A stretch of DNA of 64,000 nt from Anaerostipes sp. 992a (GCF_001940245.1 NZ_MJIG01000004.1:1054001-1118000); one strand, 5' to 3'; numbered from the stretch's first letter, positions 52,487 to 62,070 are shown. Translations and numbers: made by a program. The notes: generated by a model not told the origin, from the sequence alone.

Positions 52487-53803
52487 CTATATTAAAATAA
52501 AATAGATCGTAAACATTCCTATCATAATCCACATCAATGGAGACACTTCCTTATAACGATTGCTGAATAAAGAAGCCAATCCATAGACAATAAATCCGAA
52601 TGCAATTCCGTCTGCAATGGAATACGTAAGCGTCATCATAATTACAGTTGTAAATGATGATACTGCTTCTACATAATCTCTCCAGTCAATTTTTGCAAAT
52701 TGACGTACCATCAAGCTTCCCACAAGAATCAAAACCGGCGATGTTACACAAACCGTCAACAAACTGAAGATAGGATACAAAAAAATGGATATGAGAAAAA
52801 GCACCCCTGTCGTCACTGCAGTAAGCCCCGTTCTTCCACCACTTTCAATTCCAGTTTCGGATTCCATATAAGAACTTACGGATGTCGTTCCTGCCACCGC
52901 TCCTACAATAGAACCTAATGCATCTGCGGAAAGTGCCCGATTAATATTCTCCGGTTCTCCATTTACTGTTGGAAGCTTTGCCCTGCTGATCACCGCAATC
53001 AATGTTCCAGTAGTATCAAAAAAGTCTACAAATAAAATAGAAAGAATAATTATAATAACATTCGGCGATGAGAATAACTCTCCAAATCCTGACACAAAAG
53101 CACCAAAATTAGCTCCTGACGCCTGAAGTAATGAAAAGCTTTCTGGAATTCTTGGTAACCCTGGATTATCCGAAAAGAATCCTACGATCAATCCTATGAC
53201 TGTTGTTCCCAGCATACCAAAAATCATCGGGAACTTCTTCCACTTTATGATCAGTGCCAGCATAATTATGATTCCAAAAAGAGAAACTAAAACCTCTGCG
53301 CTAAAAATCTTTCCCAATGCCACATAATTCTGTTCACTATTTACAATGATTCCACAATTTTTTAATCCAACAAATGTGAGAAAAAATCCAATTCCTGCGC
53401 TGATAGCATTCTTCAAATGAGCTGGAATCGATCTTAAAATAGCAGTTCGAATACCGGTGACTGCTATGAGCAACATGATTATACCCACGAGAAAAACTGC
53501 GCAAAGCCCTGCCTGCCAGCTATATCCCATTCGCCCACATAAAGTGGATGAAAACAATGCCGTAACTCCCAGACTTGGAGCAAGGCCTACAGGATAATTC
53601 GCCAACAGACCCATAATCATGCATCCCAATCCAGAAGCAAACAAAACAGAGGTATATGCGGCCTCTTCCGGCATGCCAGTATCCATCATCATCGTGACAA
53701 TGATGCTGACTACATAAATCATAGCAAAATAGGTGGTAGCTCCTGCTGCGATCTCTGTCCTTACATTCGTATTTCTTTCCTTTAATCGAAATAAATGCTC
53801 CAT
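52487..53803 (-). CDS. NCS2-family purine permease (PbuG/AzgA-like)
   Basis: 438 residues with about 12-14 membrane helices. It has the AzgA-branch signatures EIAAGATTYFAMIYVVSIIV, APSLGVTALFSSTLCG, FVDFFDTTGTLIAV and AGTTSVSSYMESETGIESGG. This branch carries hypoxanthine, guanine or adenine with protons. The ATG at 53803 has AAGGAG 10 bases upstream; a GTG three codons earlier abuts that site. It follows ridA by 16 bases. No purine riboswitch is seen upstream. Confidence 0.93.
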   Translation of the reverse strand: MEHLFRLKERNTNVRTEIAAGATTYFAMIYVVSIIVTMMMDTGMPEEAAYTSVLFASGLGCMIMGLLANYPVGLAPSLGVTALFSSTLCGRMGYSWQAGLCAVFLVGIIMLLIAVTGIRTAILRSIPAHLKNAISAGIGFFLTFVGLKNCGIIVNSEQNYVALGKIFSAEVLVSLFGIIIMLALIIKWKKFPMIFGMLGTTVIGLIVGFFSDNPGLPRIPESFSLLQASGANFGAFVSGFGELFSSPNVIIIILSILFVDFFDTTGTLIAVISRAKLPTVNGEPENINRALSADALGSIVGAVAGTTSVSSYMESETGIESGGRTGLTAVTTGVLFLISIFLYPIFSLLTVCVTSPVLILVGSLMVRQFAKIDWRDYVEAVSSFTTVIMMTLTYSIADGIAFGFIVYGLASLFSNRYKEVSPLMWIMIGMFTIYFILI

Positions 53804-53819
53804 AATGAGCACGCTCCTT

Positions 53820-54194
53820 TTATTTTACAGAGGCAATAACCTCAACTTCACACAATACTCCTTTTGGAAGAGACTTTACTGCCACACAGGATCTGGCTGG
53901 CTTAGATGTAAAATATTCACCATAAACTTTATTAAATGCAGAAAAATCATTCATATCAGCCAGGAAACAGGTAGTCTTTACTACATGATCAAAATCTGTT
54001 CCAGCTGCTTCTAATACTGCTCCCAAATTCTTACATACTCTATGAGTCTGATCTTCGATTCCACCTGTTACCACATCTCCTGTAGAAGGATCTAAACAAA
54101 TCTGTCCGGATGTATATAACATTCCTCCACAAATAACAGCCTGTGAATATGGACCGATTGCTCCTGGTGCTTTTTCTGTTGCAATTTTCTTCAT
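53820..54194 (-). CDS. ridA: RidA-family enamine/imine deaminase
   Basis: 124 residues, the normal RidA length. It hydrolyses reactive 2-aminoacrylate and related imines made by PLP enzymes. It has the family motifs APGAIGPYSQAV, LYTSGQICLDPSTGD, and the catalytic-Arg motif PARSCVAVKSLPKGVLCEVE. The ATG at 54194 has GGGAG 8 bases upstream; the ATG two codons before is too close. It is the first gene of the run leading to the purine permease. Confidence 0.95.
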   Translation of the reverse strand: MKKIATEKAPGAIGPYSQAVICGGMLYTSGQICLDPSTGDVVTGGIEDQTHRVCKNLGAVLEAAGTDFDHVVKTTCFLADMNDFSAFNKVYGEYFTSKPARSCVAVKSLPKGVLCEVEVIASVK

Positions 54195-54233
54195 TATCAT
54201 AACTCCCTTTCGTTCAATTTAGTAAGTGTACCC

Positions 54234-54242
54234 ATTATACCA
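54234..54242 (-). promoter_or_regulatory. extended -10 promoter of ridA
   Basis: Minus strand TGGTATAAT is an extended -10 box about 40 bases before the ridA start. No good -35 lies 17 bases upstream, which fits an extended -10 promoter. Confidence 0.5.
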
Positions 54243-54362
54243 CATCTCCTGAAAAAGGTGGAGTGTTTTTTCTTGACCGCGAAAGACTAAAATGCTACGA
54301 TAAAATCTAATAAATTTTTAGAAATTTCTGATATTATATGCTAATACGAGGTGATAAAAACG

Positions 54363-55148
54363 ATGAATAAGAAAATAATCTTCTTTGATGTGGATGGCAC
54401 TCTCTATCGTGGAGACTGCCTGGTTCCTCAAAGTACCATTCGTTCCATAAATCAGTGTATTCAAAATGGTCACTATGTCATCCTGTGTACCGGACGCAAC
54501 CAGTCCATCTTACCTCCAGAAATCCGCCAGATGCCCTTTCATGGCATGATCGGAGGCTGTGGAACTTATGTATCTTTTCAGAATCATGTTCTTCTGGATG
54601 CTGCCATTACGGGAGTTGACTGTCACAATACCATACAAACACTTTATGATTTTCACGTTCCGTTTTACATAGAAAATTCCGATTACGCTTATTATGATAC
54701 TGATTATGTTCCTGATGTATTCAAGCCTGCTGTCATACGAATGAATCAAAATTATCGGGATTATTTAAAATCCATTCAGCAGCTTCCCGACCGTATTTCC
54801 AAAATTACCGGCTATCCAGAAGACCGCAGTCTCCTCAAAAAACTGTCAGACCAGTTGAGCAGACATTTTCACACGATCATTCATAAAGAATATGTTTATA
54901 TTGAAATCATCCTGAAAGGTTATTCCAAAGGAACCGGCATTCAGACTCTGCTGGATTATCTACATATTCCAATTGAAAATACCTATGCCTTTGGCGACAG
55001 TAAAAATGACATCGAAATGCTTGAAACCGTAGCACATCCCATGGTCATGGGAGATGCCACTCCCGAACTAAAAGAATGCTATCCAGCGACTGATTCTATC
55101 TACCATGATGGAATTGAAAAAGGATTGCAATCCTTTGGACTCATATAG
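54363..55148 (+). CDS. Cof-type HAD-IIB phosphatase
   Basis: A 261-residue HAD phosphatase. Motif I is [12 protein letters not shown], motif [12 protein letters not shown], motif III Lys in [13 protein letters not shown] and motif [13 protein letters not shown], followed by the GDATPELKE end typical of Cof proteins. Such enzymes act on sugar phosphates or cofactor phosphates such as FMN, PLP or HMP-PP; the substrate is not predictable. The ATG at 54363 has AGGTGAT 7 bases upstream. It is a single-gene unit facing the ABC-exporter operon. Confidence 0.93.
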   Translation: MNKKIIFFDVDGTLYRGDCLVPQSTIRSINQCIQNGHYVILCTGRNQSILPPEIRQMPFHGMIGGCGTYVSFQNHVLLDAAITGVDCHNTIQTLYDFHVPFYIENSDYAYYDTDYVPDVFKPAVIRMNQNYRDYLKSIQQLPDRISKITGYPEDRSLLKKLSDQLSRHFHTIIHKEYVYIEIILKGYSKGTGIQTLLDYLHIPIENTYAFGDSKNDIEMLETVAHPMVMGDATPELKECYPATDSIYHDGIEKGLQSFGLI

Positions 55149-55202
55149 ACCAAAATTTCCTCCTGCATCCAAAACACCGAAACGCAGGAGGAAATTTTGG
55201 TC
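55148..55202. terminator. bidirectional terminator between convergent genes
   Basis: A perfect 19-bp stem (55148-55166 with 55184-55202) with a 17-base loop, placed between the HAD gene and the ABC permease gene. Its left arm starts at the HAD stop codon. T tails are weak on both sides. Confidence 0.75.
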
Positions 55203-55209
55203 TTTCCAA

Positions 55210-58200
55210 TTATTCCACACTCTTTAAGGATTCTACCATATCAATTTTTTTCAATTTAAAATACATAACTCCATTGACGAATACGGCAAAGAAGATAGTT
55301 AGCAAAATACTATATACATAGCTTTGCGTAGAAATCGTCCGTCCGAACATAATCGCATCCACCTCTGCTGTTAAGATAACATATTGGTGAAGAATCATAC
55401 CGAAGAAAATCCCGATCACAATACCAATGATCGTCAGTAAAACATTTTCCCGATAGACATACGCCGCCAGTTCTGGCTGATAAAATCCCAGTACTTTAAT
55501 GGTTGCTAATTCCCTTCTTCGTTCTTCAATATTAATGTTGTTTAAATTATATAATACTACAAATGCCAACAGACCAGCCGCCGCTATCAATACGAAGACG
55601 ACAATATTTAAGTTGCCAAGCATTTCTCCCATTTCTTCCTGCGCAGAGGATACATAAGATACAGAAGTCACGCCTTCCATCTTCAGCAGTTTTTTACTCA
55701 GAGCATCTTCAAATGAAGACGTGTGCTTTAAAGTATTCACAAATACCTGATTGTATACCGGAGCCTTTTTATAAAGAGACTGGTACAAAGAATCTGACAT
55801 AAATACATAATTCATCATATAATTTTCTGCAATGGCCATTACTTTTACGGCTTTTTTCTTTGTTTCCCCTTCTTTTAACCAGATGGTATCTCCTACTTCG
55901 ATATTCAGGATTTTAGCCAGCTTTTCTGTAATGATAACTCCGTCGTCTGACATGTGATAGCTTTTTCCAGTAGTACGGTCTTTGAATTTAATATACTTTT
56001 CAATTTCCTTTTTATCCTCAGGTACTATAACATCTCCAGTCTTACTTCCTTCTTCTGTTTCAACATCTACAGAAGTTTCTCTTGCCCGTATTCCTGAAGT
56101 GACTTCCTTCTCACTAAGAACTTGATCCATGTGCTCTTTAAGATCCTCATCCTCTTCATCAAATCCCACAATGGCATCATATACCCTGATCTTCGTATAC
56201 TGATTATTCGTAATTGCAAATATAGAATCCTCCAATCCAAATCCTACCAGCAAAAGAGCCATGCAGCCACTAATACCAAAAATCGTCATAAAAAATCTTT
56301 TCTTATAGCGCAAAAGATTACGAATAGAAGATTTCCAGGAAAAACTGATCCTCTTCCAAATAAACGGGATTCTCTCAAGTAGAACCCTCTTTCCTTCTTT
56401 TGGTGCTTCTGGTCTCATCAGCTGAGCCGGCACTTCCATAAGAGCTCTATAGGAAGACAACATCGTTGCTCCCAAGGTAGTAACAAACGCCGCAGTCGCC
56501 GCTAATAATGCCAGATCTATATGAAATGGAACAACTACCTGGCGAATTCCCACATACATCATGCAATACGCTGTAATAATAATATGTGGAAGAATAAACT
56601 CCCCAGCTGCTGCCCCCAGCATGCTTCCCAGTATCGTTGCCAGTGCTGCATAGATCAGATACTTTCCTGCAATCTGAAGTTTGCTGTAGCCAAGAGCCTT
56701 CATTGTTCCCAGCTGCGTTCGCTCCTTTTCAACCATTCTGGTCATTGTGGTCAGACTGACCATGGCTGCAACCAGGAAAAAGATGAATGGAAATACCTTT
56801 CCAATTGCACCGATTCTTTCTGAATCCTGACCAAATTCCACATAAGACTGAATCTTATTACGGTCTAATAAATACCATTTGCCCTTTTTCAGTTTTTTCA
56901 CTTCATCCTTTGCATCCTGTATTTTCTGTTCCGCCTTTTTAAATTCCTGTTCCGCCTTTTTCTTTTCTTTTTGGTACTTAGCAAGCCCTTTCTGGTATTC
57001 CTTACGACCGGATTTCAGCTGTGTCAAACCTGCTTCGTATTCTTTACGTCCTTGAGCAAGCTTTGTTTTCGATGCTTCCAGTCTACTTTTTGTATTCTGA
57101 AGTTTGGTTTCTGAGGCATCTAACTTTTTCTTTGTAGCATCCAACGTACTTTTTGTTTTATCCAGCTTTGCTTTCCCTGCTTCTAACTGCTTCTTTCCTT
57201 CCAGATATTGCAGGTACTGCTGATATAACTCCCCATAATTCTCATCCAATTGATCATAAGTAATCCCATAGGCAGCAATGGCCTGATCCAGGGCTTCCTT
57301 CGCCTGGGAAAGCTGTTGCTCCTGCTTTTCATAGTCTTTTACTCCCTGACGGTATTGCGTAAGTCCATCTTCATATTGCTGTTTGCCGGATTTTAACTGA
57401 GCTATGCCATTCTCATACTGTTTTCGCCCGGACGCTAACTGCTTTTCCCCAGAATCCAGCTCTGCTTTGGCTTGAGCAAGCTCATTTTCAGCCTGAGTAA
57501 GTTCATTTTTGGCCTGGTCCAGTTTATCCTTTGCTTTTTTCAGCTCATTTTGTGCCTTTTTCTTTTCCTTTCGATATTCCTTTTCCGAATCTTCAATCTT
57601 GTCATTGGCTTCTTTTTTAATCTCTTCATATCGAATTTGTTCACGCGTTCCTTTGATTTCTTCAAGATTATCCACAACTGACTCCACCTTGTCCTCATAT
57701 GCATCGGTATAAGTCGTCAATTTTTTTCCACCTTTTATGGAAACCGCAATTTCCGTATAGACATCCATATCAAAATCATCCTTTGGAATGACAAGGAACC
57801 CTTCTATCTTTCCATTTCCGATGGTGGTCGTTCCCCGGTCTCTGGTCAGATAATAATTATAATTGACCAACCCTACAATCTTGTATGTTGTCTTCTTCAA
57901 GGAATCTTTTAAGTCCTCATCCTCACCTCCTGACTTTAAGGTAATCGTATCTCCTATCTTTACTTTATTTTCCTGTGCAAATCTGGCATCCACAAGGCAT
58001 TCCCCACTCTTTTTTAAATCTCTGCCCTCTTCCATATGCATCTGATTCAAAGAATCGGTTTTTGCATACACCTTAATTGCCACTTCGCTCTGTCCAATAT
58101 CGCAAAGAACATCTTTGGTATAAGTTCCCTCCGCTTTTTGCACCCCCTCTGTCTTACTGACTGCTTCCACATCCTTATCCGTCAGTCCCTGTGTACTCAA

Positions 58201-58386
58201 AACGCGAAGGTCCATGAAATTCTCATCGTCATACTGACGATCCACCGTTTCCCTCATATCCGGCTCCGTAGCACGAATTCCAGCGAAAAATGCAACTCCA
58301 AGTGCTACTAAAAATAAGATAGACAAAAATCTCGGAAGACTATAACGAATTTCTCTGATCCATTCTGTTCGTAATGCTTTCTTCAT
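55210..58386 (-). CDS. FtsX/MacB-type ABC permease with a long coiled coil
   Basis: 1058 residues. The N-terminal helix (SILFLVALGVAFFAGIRATE) is followed by a MacB-like extracytoplasmic domain (about 45-240), then about 260 residues of coiled coil with repeats of the form QLxSGxxxYxxGL, then an FtsX core (FFLVAAMVSLTTMTRMVEKE, GTMKALGYSKLQI), a second extracytoplasmic domain and a second FtsX core (LAFVVLYNLNNINIEERRRE, LATIKVLGF). Such permeases act with their ATPase in lipoprotein, antibiotic-peptide or envelope signalling roles. The ATG at 58386 has AGGTGG upstream. It lies 9 bases after the ATPase stop. Confidence 0.9.
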   Translation of the reverse strand: MKKALRTEWIREIRYSLPRFLSILFLVALGVAFFAGIRATEPDMRETVDRQYDDENFMDLRVLSTQGLTDKDVEAVSKTEGVQKAEGTYTKDVLCDIGQSEVAIKVYAKTDSLNQMHMEEGRDLKKSGECLVDARFAQENKVKIGDTITLKSGGEDEDLKDSLKKTTYKIVGLVNYNYYLTRDRGTTTIGNGKIEGFLVIPKDDFDMDVYTEIAVSIKGGKKLTTYTDAYEDKVESVVDNLEEIKGTREQIRYEEIKKEANDKIEDSEKEYRKEKKKAQNELKKAKDKLDQAKNELTQAENELAQAKAELDSGEKQLASGRKQYENGIAQLKSGKQQYEDGLTQYRQGVKDYEKQEQQLSQAKEALDQAIAAYGITYDQLDENYGELYQQYLQYLEGKKQLEAGKAKLDKTKSTLDATKKKLDASETKLQNTKSRLEASKTKLAQGRKEYEAGLTQLKSGRKEYQKGLAKYQKEKKKAEQEFKKAEQKIQDAKDEVKKLKKGKWYLLDRNKIQSYVEFGQDSERIGAIGKVFPFIFFLVAAMVSLTTMTRMVEKERTQLGTMKALGYSKLQIAGKYLIYAALATILGSMLGAAAGEFILPHIIITAYCMMYVGIRQVVVPFHIDLALLAATAAFVTTLGATMLSSYRALMEVPAQLMRPEAPKEGKRVLLERIPFIWKRISFSWKSSIRNLLRYKKRFFMTIFGISGCMALLLVGFGLEDSIFAITNNQYTKIRVYDAIVGFDEEDEDLKEHMDQVLSEKEVTSGIRARETSVDVETEEGSKTGDVIVPEDKKEIEKYIKFKDRTTGKSYHMSDDGVIITEKLAKILNIEVGDTIWLKEGETKKKAVKVMAIAENYMMNYVFMSDSLYQSLYKKAPVYNQVFVNTLKHTSSFEDALSKKLLKMEGVTSVSYVSSAQEEMGEMLGNLNIVVFVLIAAAGLLAFVVLYNLNNINIEERRRELATIKVLGFYQPELAAYVYRENVLLTIIGIVIGIFFGMILHQYVILTAEVDAIMFGRTISTQSYVYSILLTIFFAVFVNGVMYFKLKKIDMVESLKSVE

Positions 58387-58395
58387 TGCTTCCAC

Positions 58396-59100
58396 CTACC
58401 ATTCTATGGTCTCCACGGGCTGTGGATCTTCATTGATTCTTATGTCAGCGATTTTTCCGCTTTTTACCTCAATTACCCTATCTGCCATAGGTGCAATGGC
58501 AAGATTATGTGTAATGACAATGACAGTCTTCTTCTTTTGTCGACAAGTGTCCTGCAACAGCTTTAAAATTGCTTTTCCTGTTTTATAGTCCAAAGCCCCC
58601 GTTGGTTCATCACATAAAAGCAGCTTTGGATTCTTAGCCAGAGCCCTGGCGATAGACACTCTCTGCTGTTCTCCCCCAGAAAGCTGTGCTGGAAAATTCT
58701 TAAGCCTCTGCCCAAGTCCAACTTCCTGAAGCACGGTTTTAGCATCAATGGGATCCTTACAAATCTGAAGTGCTAGCTCTACATTCTCCAATGCAGTCAG
58801 ATTTGGAATCAGGTTATAAAACTGAAAAACAAATCCAATGTCATCTCTTCGATATTTGGTCAGCTGCCGTTCCGAATATCTTCCAATATCATTGCCATCC
58901 ACCCATATTTCTCCACTGGTGGCCTGATCCATTCCTCCAAGAATATTCAGAACCGTCGTCTTGCCGGCACCACTGGCTCCTACAATTACGACAAATTCCC
59001 CTTCCTGAATTTCAAAATTAATGCCGTCCACTGCCTTGGTTACCACATCTCCACTTTGATAAATTTTCTTTACATCAACTAATTTTACAAATTCCTTCAT
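58396..59100 (-). CDS. ABC transporter ATPase (LolD/MacB type)
   Basis: 234 residues with Walker [12 protein letters not shown]-loop [14 protein letters not shown], signature [19 protein letters not shown], Walker [13 protein letters not shown] and H-loop VIVITHN. The LDYKTGK sequence after Walker B is typical of the FtsE/MacB group. The ATG at 59100 has AGGAA upstream; the 39-residue longer frame overlaps the WYL gene. It partners the coiled-coil FtsX-type permease. Confidence 0.94.
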   Translation of the reverse strand: MKEFVKLVDVKKIYQSGDVVTKAVDGINFEIQEGEFVVIVGASGAGKTTVLNILGGMDQATSGEIWVDGNDIGRYSERQLTKYRRDDIGFVFQFYNLIPNLTALENVELALQICKDPIDAKTVLQEVGLGQRLKNFPAQLSGGEQQRVSIARALAKNPKLLLCDEPTGALDYKTGKAILKLLQDTCRQKKKTVIVITHNLAIAPMADRVIEVKSGKIADIRINEDPQPVETIEW

Positions 59101-59114
59101 TCTTTTCCTGCTTT

Positions 59115-60101
59115 CTATTGATACTGAGTCAACAATCGTTGCAAAAACTCCTGGTACTGTCTTACCACACACTCTGGCTCTAACAGTCTTGCCCCCATCC
59201 CGAGTCCAGAAAGCCATCCAAAGAAACGCTCATTCACATCTACATTGATAATCGCTATAAAATGTCGGTCTCCCTCTGGACGAATCCATACATCCTTTCC
59301 AAATTGATCCATAATTCCATCCAAAAGATGATTCTCCATATAGAACTTCACTCTTGTCTTTGGACTGCCTGGCTCACCAAAGCATCTTTCATAAAACAGT
59401 TCCAGATCCAGTTTTTCAAATGATTCCTTTCCCTCTCTCTTTTCCTCTAGCAGCTTTATATATGCCATTTTAATTACAGGATAATGCTTTATCCTCTGTT
59501 TCTGGGCTTCATATCCAATTATATAATATTCTTCACCGACCTTGCACACCGCCCATGGGCTGATCAGACAAGTCTTCCCAGTCTTTCTTATCTGAGTGTT
59601 ATGACCAATCTTCCAGGTCATATAGCGGAAAGACACCTGAACATCCCGTTTTATAGCTTCATAAAAGATTTCCAGATTCTGATACAGACTTTCATTCATA
59701 GATTTCACCCGGTCAATAACATACATCTGTCTCTCTGATCCAGGTTCATTCCATCTACTGCATAATGATGCAGTTTTTTGCACCAATTCCTTAGCCTTTC
59801 TTCCAGTCAGCCAGGGAGAAGACTGCACTGCAGTCATTATCAGCTTGCAATCTTGCATATTTAACATCCGGTTATCCAGATAATAGCCAGCAGGTTTTTC
59901 TCTACGATTTTTTATATCCATGCCAAATGCTTTCAAAGCCTCGATATCATCATAAATGCTCTTTCTCTCTGCCCGTAGTTTCTTTTTTTCCAGATACTCG
60001 ATCATCTCTTTCATGGACACCACATGCTGCTCATCTGTTTCTTCCCAGAAAAGCTTCATCAAATATAATAATTTCATTTTCTGATGATAGGATTTTGCCA
60101 T
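59115..60101 (-). CDS. WYL-domain HTH transcriptional regulator
   Basis: 328 residues. An N-terminal winged helix (LLYLMKLFWEETDEQHVVSM, RAERKSIYDDIEALKAFGMD) is followed by a WYL domain with ISPWAVCKVGEEYYIIGYEA in place of the exact Trp-Tyr-Leu, and a WCX-like C-terminus (FGKDVWIRPEGDRHFIAIIN). WYL proteins bind small ligands or nucleic acid and control their own operon. It lies 14 bases upstream of the ABC exporter genes, so it probably regulates them. GGAAGGA precedes the ATG. Confidence 0.9.
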   Translation of the reverse strand: MAKSYHQKMKLLYLMKLFWEETDEQHVVSMKEMIEYLEKKKLRAERKSIYDDIEALKAFGMDIKNRREKPAGYYLDNRMLNMQDCKLIMTAVQSSPWLTGRKAKELVQKTASLCSRWNEPGSERQMYVIDRVKSMNESLYQNLEIFYEAIKRDVQVSFRYMTWKIGHNTQIRKTGKTCLISPWAVCKVGEEYYIIGYEAQKQRIKHYPVIKMAYIKLLEEKREGKESFEKLDLELFYERCFGEPGSPKTRVKFYMENHLLDGIMDQFGKDVWIRPEGDRHFIAIINVDVNERFFGWLSGLGMGARLLEPECVVRQYQEFLQRLLTQYQ

Positions 60102-60149
60102 ATCTGTCCTTCCCTTCTTTCTCCTTCTGTTGCTATTTTAACATTTTTT

Positions 60150-60192
60150 ACAAACGAAAGAAACCGCCTCATCGGCGGTTTCTTTCGTTTGT
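60150..60192. terminator. perfect 19-bp hairpin, probable bidirectional terminator
   Basis: ACAAACGAAAGAAACCGCC and its exact complement enclose the loop TCATC. A GC-rich core (AACCGCC/GGCGGTT) followed by TCTTTCGTTTGT on either strand gives terminator function in both directions. It separates the MBL lipoprotein operon from the WYL operon. Confidence 0.7.
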
Positions 60193-60471
60193 AGGAATTA
60201 TGATATGTTAACTTTGTTAAAGATAAGCTGCTTATTTCTCTTGGCTATTTACCGAGGAAACCTGCACATTGGTTCCCTCCGTCATTACAACAGCCTTTTA
60301 AGTATTTATAGTATGAAAATTATGGATGTCCTGTCCGGAGAGTTTAAAAACTCTCAAAAAACAAATCAAAGAGTTTTCTAATTTACTTAATATTATAAAG
60401 AAAATTTCTCCATTTAGCAATAATAGAAATAATGCAACTTTTTCTATCTTTTAATAACTTTTATCTATTTA
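60193..60471. other. intergenic region without a convincing gene
   Basis: 279 bases. It holds a GAGAGTTT-AA-AAACTCTC hairpin (near 60339) without a T tail, and on the minus strand a short protein-like frame ending MTEGTNVQVSSVNSQEK (near 60240-60290) with no ribosome site, perhaps the remnant of a gene end. I see no riboswitch or RNA gene that I can name. Confidence 0.4.
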
Positions 60472-61530
60472 TTATGGATAACATCTGGAACAAGGGCGAT
60501 ACCCGGCCTTTTTCGCTTCATTCTCGGAAGAAAAATACACCCTGTTCTCTTCATCTGGAAGATTCCCTTCTTCTTTTGAATGATAAACCTTTGTATTTTT
60601 ATTGCCGATAATCTCCTCTTTTATAGAATTTATTTTTTTCTTTTGGGAAGTATTATGCTGTTCTTCTATCATTTGTGAATGATCTATGGATTCTACCGAC
60701 AGTTTCTCTCCATTAGAAGAAATCACAATGTTCCCCATCTTGTCTGTCCGAAGTACTCCCTGTGTGGAATATTTCTTCAAACGGCGAAGCACATTATAAT
60801 CCGGATGACCATAATTATTATCAGCTCCCACGCTGATCACCGAATAGATCGGTGATGCATCTCGAATAAATTTCACACCATTTGCCGTATCCGATCCATG
60901 ATGACTAGCCTTTAGTACATCCACATCAATATCGTATTTTTGATTCATCCTATTTTCCATACGTGCAGTAGTATCTCCGGTAAATAAATAACTGTTTTCC
61001 CCATAATCCAACCGAATGACCAAACTGCTTTCATTGCTGTCTTCCGCCTCTCCAATTGGTCCAAGCACAGAACCTTGCGCTCCTTCTCCAAAGTCAATAT
61101 CATCTCCCGCTGACACCACCTGCTTCTCTATATGATTCTGCTTCAAAGCACGTATCATCTTCTGATATGCCTGGGAATCACTGGTGGTATTGGTCGTATA
61201 AAATTGTTCTACCCCATAATCCGCAATGACCGCATAGGCTCCTCCCATATGATCTGCATCGGGGTGTGTGATGATCAGATTATCCAGCTTCTCTACATTC
61301 TGAGAATCCAGATAGGCAGATAATTCATCATAGTGGGAATTGGTCCCTGTATCGATCAGGGAATTGGTATCTCCTGCCTGAATCAACGCAGCATCTCCCT
61401 GTCCTACATCAATATAGTGAACACTACATCCACCATAAATACGTCCAGACTCCTTTTCCTCCTGCTCACAGGCTGTTATGGTCAGTAACAGCACGACCGC
61501 CATGATCATTGCTCCAAATCGTTTCTTCAT
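60472..61530 (-). CDS. ComEC-like metallo-beta-lactamase-fold lipoprotein
   Basis: 352 residues. A lipoprotein signal ends LLLTITACEQ. The MBL domain (about 35-270) has THPDADHMGG (the HxxxDH metal motif as HPDADH), SLIDTGTNS, LFTGDTT and LKASHHGSDTANG, like the extracellular nuclease domain of ComEC. After a Lys-rich linker the C-terminus (NRVYFSSENEAKKAGYRPCS, then RC) is an Ada-like zinc module, but the first Cys of that module is missing. It may cleave DNA or nucleotides at the cell surface. Its ribosome site lies inside the last codons of the glycosylase gene. Confidence 0.88.
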   Translation of the reverse strand: MKKRFGAMIMAVVLLLTITACEQEEKESGRIYGGCSVHYIDVGQGDAALIQAGDTNSLIDTGTNSHYDELSAYLDSQNVEKLDNLIITHPDADHMGGAYAVIADYGVEQFYTTNTTSDSQAYQKMIRALKQNHIEKQVVSAGDDIDFGEGAQGSVLGPIGEAEDSNESSLVIRLDYGENSYLFTGDTTARMENRMNQKYDIDVDVLKASHHGSDTANGVKFIRDASPIYSVISVGADNNYGHPDYNVLRRLKKYSTQGVLRTDKMGNIVISSNGEKLSVESIDHSQMIEEQHNTSQKKKINSIKEEIIGNKNTKVYHSKEEGNLPDEENRVYFSSENEAKKAGYRPCSRCYP

Positions 61531-61533
61531 CTT

Positions 61534-62043
61534 CTAAACTCCTCCTTCGTCTAAAAATGTAAGGATCTGGCTCCATTGCTCATAGAGCCGTTCCAGAGAA
61601 TATGCAGCATTGGCCGGACTGGTAGATGGAAGTGGATGAATCGGCACTCCTGTCTCTGGAAAAATATATTTCTTATACAATTTTTCTGCCAACCTTCCAT
61701 TTGCAAACACAGCCTGAATCCCAAATCGCTGCAATAAGCCCTGAATATCTGCAGGTACTACATTTTTAATGCTGCTGTCACTGGAACCAATAATATCACA
61801 GCTTTCAATTACATCCCAGATTCCCGTATGATGAGAAAGCAACATCCATTTCTTCTCCTCCACTGTTTGGGGAACCGGACAAGAAAAAATCCTCGCCAGA
61901 AGTTTCCAAAAGCGATTCTGTGGATGCCCGTAATAAAAGTTTGATTCCCTGGACTTTACAGATGGAAAGGTTCCCAGAATCAAAATTCTGGTATTCTCAT
62001 CCACCACCGGTGCAAAATCATGATCTGCATGAATTTCTTTCAT
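61534..62043 (-). CDS. DNA-deoxyinosine glycosylase (UDG family 6)
   Basis: 169 residues. LGTFPSVKSRESNFYYGHPQ with NRFW directly after is the family 6 hypoxanthine-DNA glycosylase motif. VFANGRLAEKLY and PLPSTSPANAAY form the second catalytic loop. It removes deoxyinosine arising from adenine deamination, starting base excision repair. Assignment between family 6 and a Mug-type enzyme rests on the SFYY/GHPQNRFW pattern. It is linked to the chromate transporters and the MBL lipoprotein with short gaps (27 and 3 bases). Confidence 0.88.
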   Translation of the reverse strand: MKEIHADHDFAPVVDENTRILILGTFPSVKSRESNFYYGHPQNRFWKLLARIFSCPVPQTVEEKKWMLLSHHTGIWDVIESCDIIGSSDSSIKNVVPADIQGLLQRFGIQAVFANGRLAEKLYKKYIFPETGVPIHPLPSTSPANAAYSLERLYEQWSQILTFLDEGGV

Positions 62044-62070
62044 AAATATATCACCTCAAAACATTTGTCA

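Noticed and set aside
60193-60471. Riboswitch or small RNA upstream of the WYL operon
   Set aside because: There is some hairpin structure, but no known motif and no T-rich terminator that would fit.
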